A DNA stretch of 7,700 nucleotides, taken from assembly GCA_002316585.1 (NCBI GenBank), contig DCDU01000122.1, forward strand, positions 2,810 to 10,509, written 5' to 3'. This DNA comes from Firmicutes bacterium UBA1047. Lineage in GTDB: Bacteria > Bacillota > Clostridia > Tissierellales > Sedimentibacteraceae. Every line of letters begins with the position of its first letter. Positions within the stretch are counted from its first letter, which is position 1. The position numbers and the translations under genes were made by a program. The notes beneath the pieces were generated by a model that did no database searches, was not told the origin of the DNA, and worked only from the letters and a program-made list of their open reading frames with translations. Shown piece by piece: positions 5,941 through 7,700 of the stretch.

Positions 5941-7700
5941 ATGAATACTGACATTAATATCAAGAGCAGAAGTATTACAAAGAAAATAGTAATAACAATT
6001 TTTATTGTTTGCTTATCGGCATTGCTGGTAGCGGGATTAATAATAGTTACAACTGTAAATGAGCGATTTACAGGAAATGAAAAGGAAATATTGAACGAAT
6101 CGGCTCAAAGTATAAGCAACAAGGCGGAAGTTTTTTTTGAAAGGTATATTGCAATTGTCGAGCAAATGGCTCAAGACAAAAATATACAGAATTTCATGAT
6201 TAACGCTCAAGTACGAAACGGTACAATAGCAGAAACGGAAGGATTTATGCCTGCTGCCGAGACAACGGATGCAACTCAAAAAGCAGACTCGGAAATAATC
6301 CTTACAGCATATATTTCGCAGGCTGATTATAGTTTGTCATCTCCGGAGTCCAGCGCGGAGGGATATGATGTAACTTCGAAGGAATATTACAAGGCTGTTA
6401 CTGAAAATAAGGTATGGATAACCGAACCTTATGTAGACATGATTTCCGGAGGAATAGTAATTACAATATCCGCACCCGTTAATGTAGACAGTGTTCCCAT
6501 AGGGCTTACGGCTGTTGATATAGCTATTGATAAGCTGATAACCATGGTTGATGAATATGAGTTGGGAGATACGGGATACTTTTCACTATTAACAAATAAT
6601 AATTCAATTGTAGCTCATAAGGATAAGGACATACTGCTAAAATCTATCGATGAGATTGAGCTGAGCAGTAATATTGTAGAATTAGTTAAAAACAGAGACA
6701 GCAATGTAGCGGAATATACATACAACAATGTAAAATATTACGGTAGCTGCATGGAAATAGGAGATACGGGCTGGCAGGTACTGTCAGCACTTCCTGCAAG
6801 TGAACTTACAGCCGACACAAACAAGTTGGTTCTGACTATTGTAATAATATTCATAATATTGCTAGTTTCAATGCTTATGACAATACTTGCGGTAGTTCGG
6901 AGAGTAACAAAACCTATCAGAAAAATAACTGATATAACAAATAAATTAGCTGCCGGTGAATTAGATGTGAATATTGACGTGCACAGCAACGACGAAATCG
7001 GGATATTGGCTGAATCAATCAAAAGCTTGACCGTTCGCTTAAAATCATATATTTCCTATATAGAAGAAAGCGTTAATGTTTTAGATGAAATGGCTGACGG
7101 AAAATTAGACATGGAGTTTAAAAATGACTATGAAGGCGAATTTGCCAAATTAAAAGAATCATTGCTGAATGTGTCGAATACATTAAAGGATACCATCGGA
7201 AAAATAAAGGATTCTTCAAATTTAATCAATATGAATGCCGATCAGGTCTCTGCAGGAGCGCAAACATTGGCTCAGGGAACAACGGAACAGGCAAGCGCAA
7301 TCGAAGAATTGTCAGCGGAAATTAATGAAATATATACAACAATCGTACATAATGCCGAAAATGCTGAAAATGCGGGAAGCAAAGCCTTAGAAACCTCTAA
7401 GGAAGTGGAGCAGGGCAACATGCAGATGAAGGAAATGCTTTCGGCAATGGATGAAATAAGCAATTCATCAAGCGAAATAGGTAAGATAATCAAAGTCATA
7501 GATGATATAGCATTCCAAACAAACATACTTGCATTGAATGCGGCTGTTGAAGCTGCAAGAGCAGGCTCTGCAGGAAAGGGATTTGCGGTTGTAGCAGATG
7601 AAGTTGGAAACTTGGCAGGCAAATCGGCGGAAGCAGCCAAACAAACAACCGCATTAATAGAAAATTCCATTAAAGCAATTAATAACGGAACAATGTTAGC
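5941..7700 (+). CDS. Methyl-accepting chemotaxis protein (dCache receptor), 3' end beyond window
   Basis: The frame is open from the ATG at 5941 to the window end (586 codons). It is a membrane chemoreceptor that senses an extracellular ligand and controls CheA. TM1 is about residues 16-38. The extracellular part (about 39-295) is a double Cache domain, with [37 protein letters not shown] and [14 protein letters not shown]2 is about 297-319. A HAMP domain (about 320-372; [30 protein letters not shown]) is followed by a second HAMP-like unit (about 374-420; [26 protein letters not shown]). The signalling helix contains probable methylation sites in TEQASAIEE (448-456) and the hairpin tip [20 protein letters not shown] (523-542). 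The returning helix is cut off, so any C-terminal CheR-docking peptide is unseen. GGAGGG ends 3 nt before the ATG; an in-frame ATG at 5920 has no ribosome binding site. It follows cheA-cheR-cheB in the same direction, suggesting one signalling unit. The ligand is unknown. Confidence 0.97.
   Translation, partial: MNTDINIKSRSITKKIVITIFIVCLSALLVAGLIIVTTVNERFTGNEKEILNESAQSISNKAEVFFERYIAIVEQMAQDKNIQNFMINAQVRNGTIAETEGFMPAAETTDATQKADSEIILTAYISQADYSLSSPESSAEGYDVTSKEYYKAVTENKVWITEPYVDMISGGIVITISAPVNVDSVPIGLTAVDIAIDKLITMVDEYELGDTGYFSLLTNNNSIVAHKDKDILLKSIDEIELSSNIVELVKNRDSNVAEYTYNNVKYYGSCMEIGDTGWQVLSALPASELTADTNKLVLTIVIIFIILLVSMLMTILAVVRRVTKPIRKITDITNKLAAGELDVNIDVHSNDEIGILAESIKSLTVRLKSYISYIEESVNVLDEMADGKLDMEFKNDYEGEFAKLKESLLNVSNTLKDTIGKIKDSSNLINMNADQVSAGAQTLAQGTTEQASAIEELSAEINEIYTTIVHNAENAENAGSKALETSKEVEQGNMQMKEMLSAMDEISNSSSEIGKIIKVIDDIAFQTNILALNAAVEAARAGSAGKGFAVVADEVGNLAGKSAEAAKQTTALIENSIKAINNGTML

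Noticed and set aside
7555..7625. Variant residues in the receptor tip (ARAGSAGKG instead of ARAGEAGKG, DEVGNLA instead of DEVRNLA)
   Set aside because: The core trimer-contact residues (F525, I529, N533, E537, R540) are retained, and from general knowledge such substitutions are common in clostridial receptors, so no functional oddity is claimed.

Overview
The window is 7.7 kb of AT-rich DNA, probably from a low-GC Gram-positive anaerobe (Clostridia-like Firmicute). The evidence is strong AGGAG-type ribosome binding sites, heavy A/T codon use, a stand-alone FliK-like/FlhB-like gene pair resembling Bacillus ylqG/ylqH, and a chemoreceptor of clostridial type (double Cache, tandem HAMP). No species can be named from the sequence alone.

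Layout: two transcription units diverge from a very AT-rich region at 1660-1825. Leftward (minus strand) are a 467-codon protein with a FliK-like C-terminal domain (256-1659) and, overlapping it by 14 nt, a small protein matching the cytoplasmic domain of the type III export switch FlhB (1-269, running off the window edge). Rightward is a tightly packed chemotaxis operon: cheA (1826-3865), cheR (3868-4674) and cheB (4676-5722), with 2 nt and 1 nt between genes. A 218-nt non-coding leader follows, holding small hairpins and promoter-like elements. Then comes a methyl-accepting chemotaxis receptor from 5941 to the window end, open at its 3' side.

Together the rightward genes supply a receptor, its histidine kinase, and both adaptation enzymes (methyltransferase and methylesterase). 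The adaptor CheW and the output regulator CheY are not in this window. CheA carries an apparent P2 domain, which implies they are encoded elsewhere, perhaps downstream. The leftward pair looks like a miniature version of the flagellar hook-length and export-specificity switch partners, but the FlhB-like protein lacks the NPTH self-cleavage motif.

The most notable non-coding signal is a pair of oppositely oriented matches to the flagellar sigma factor (SigD/sigma-28) -10 element, one exact and one with a single mismatch. They lie at plausible distances from the two divergent start codons and would tie both units to the motility regulon. Otherwise the region is a conventional chemotaxis locus. 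I see no mobile element, CRISPR array, RNA gene or clearly new enzymatic system.
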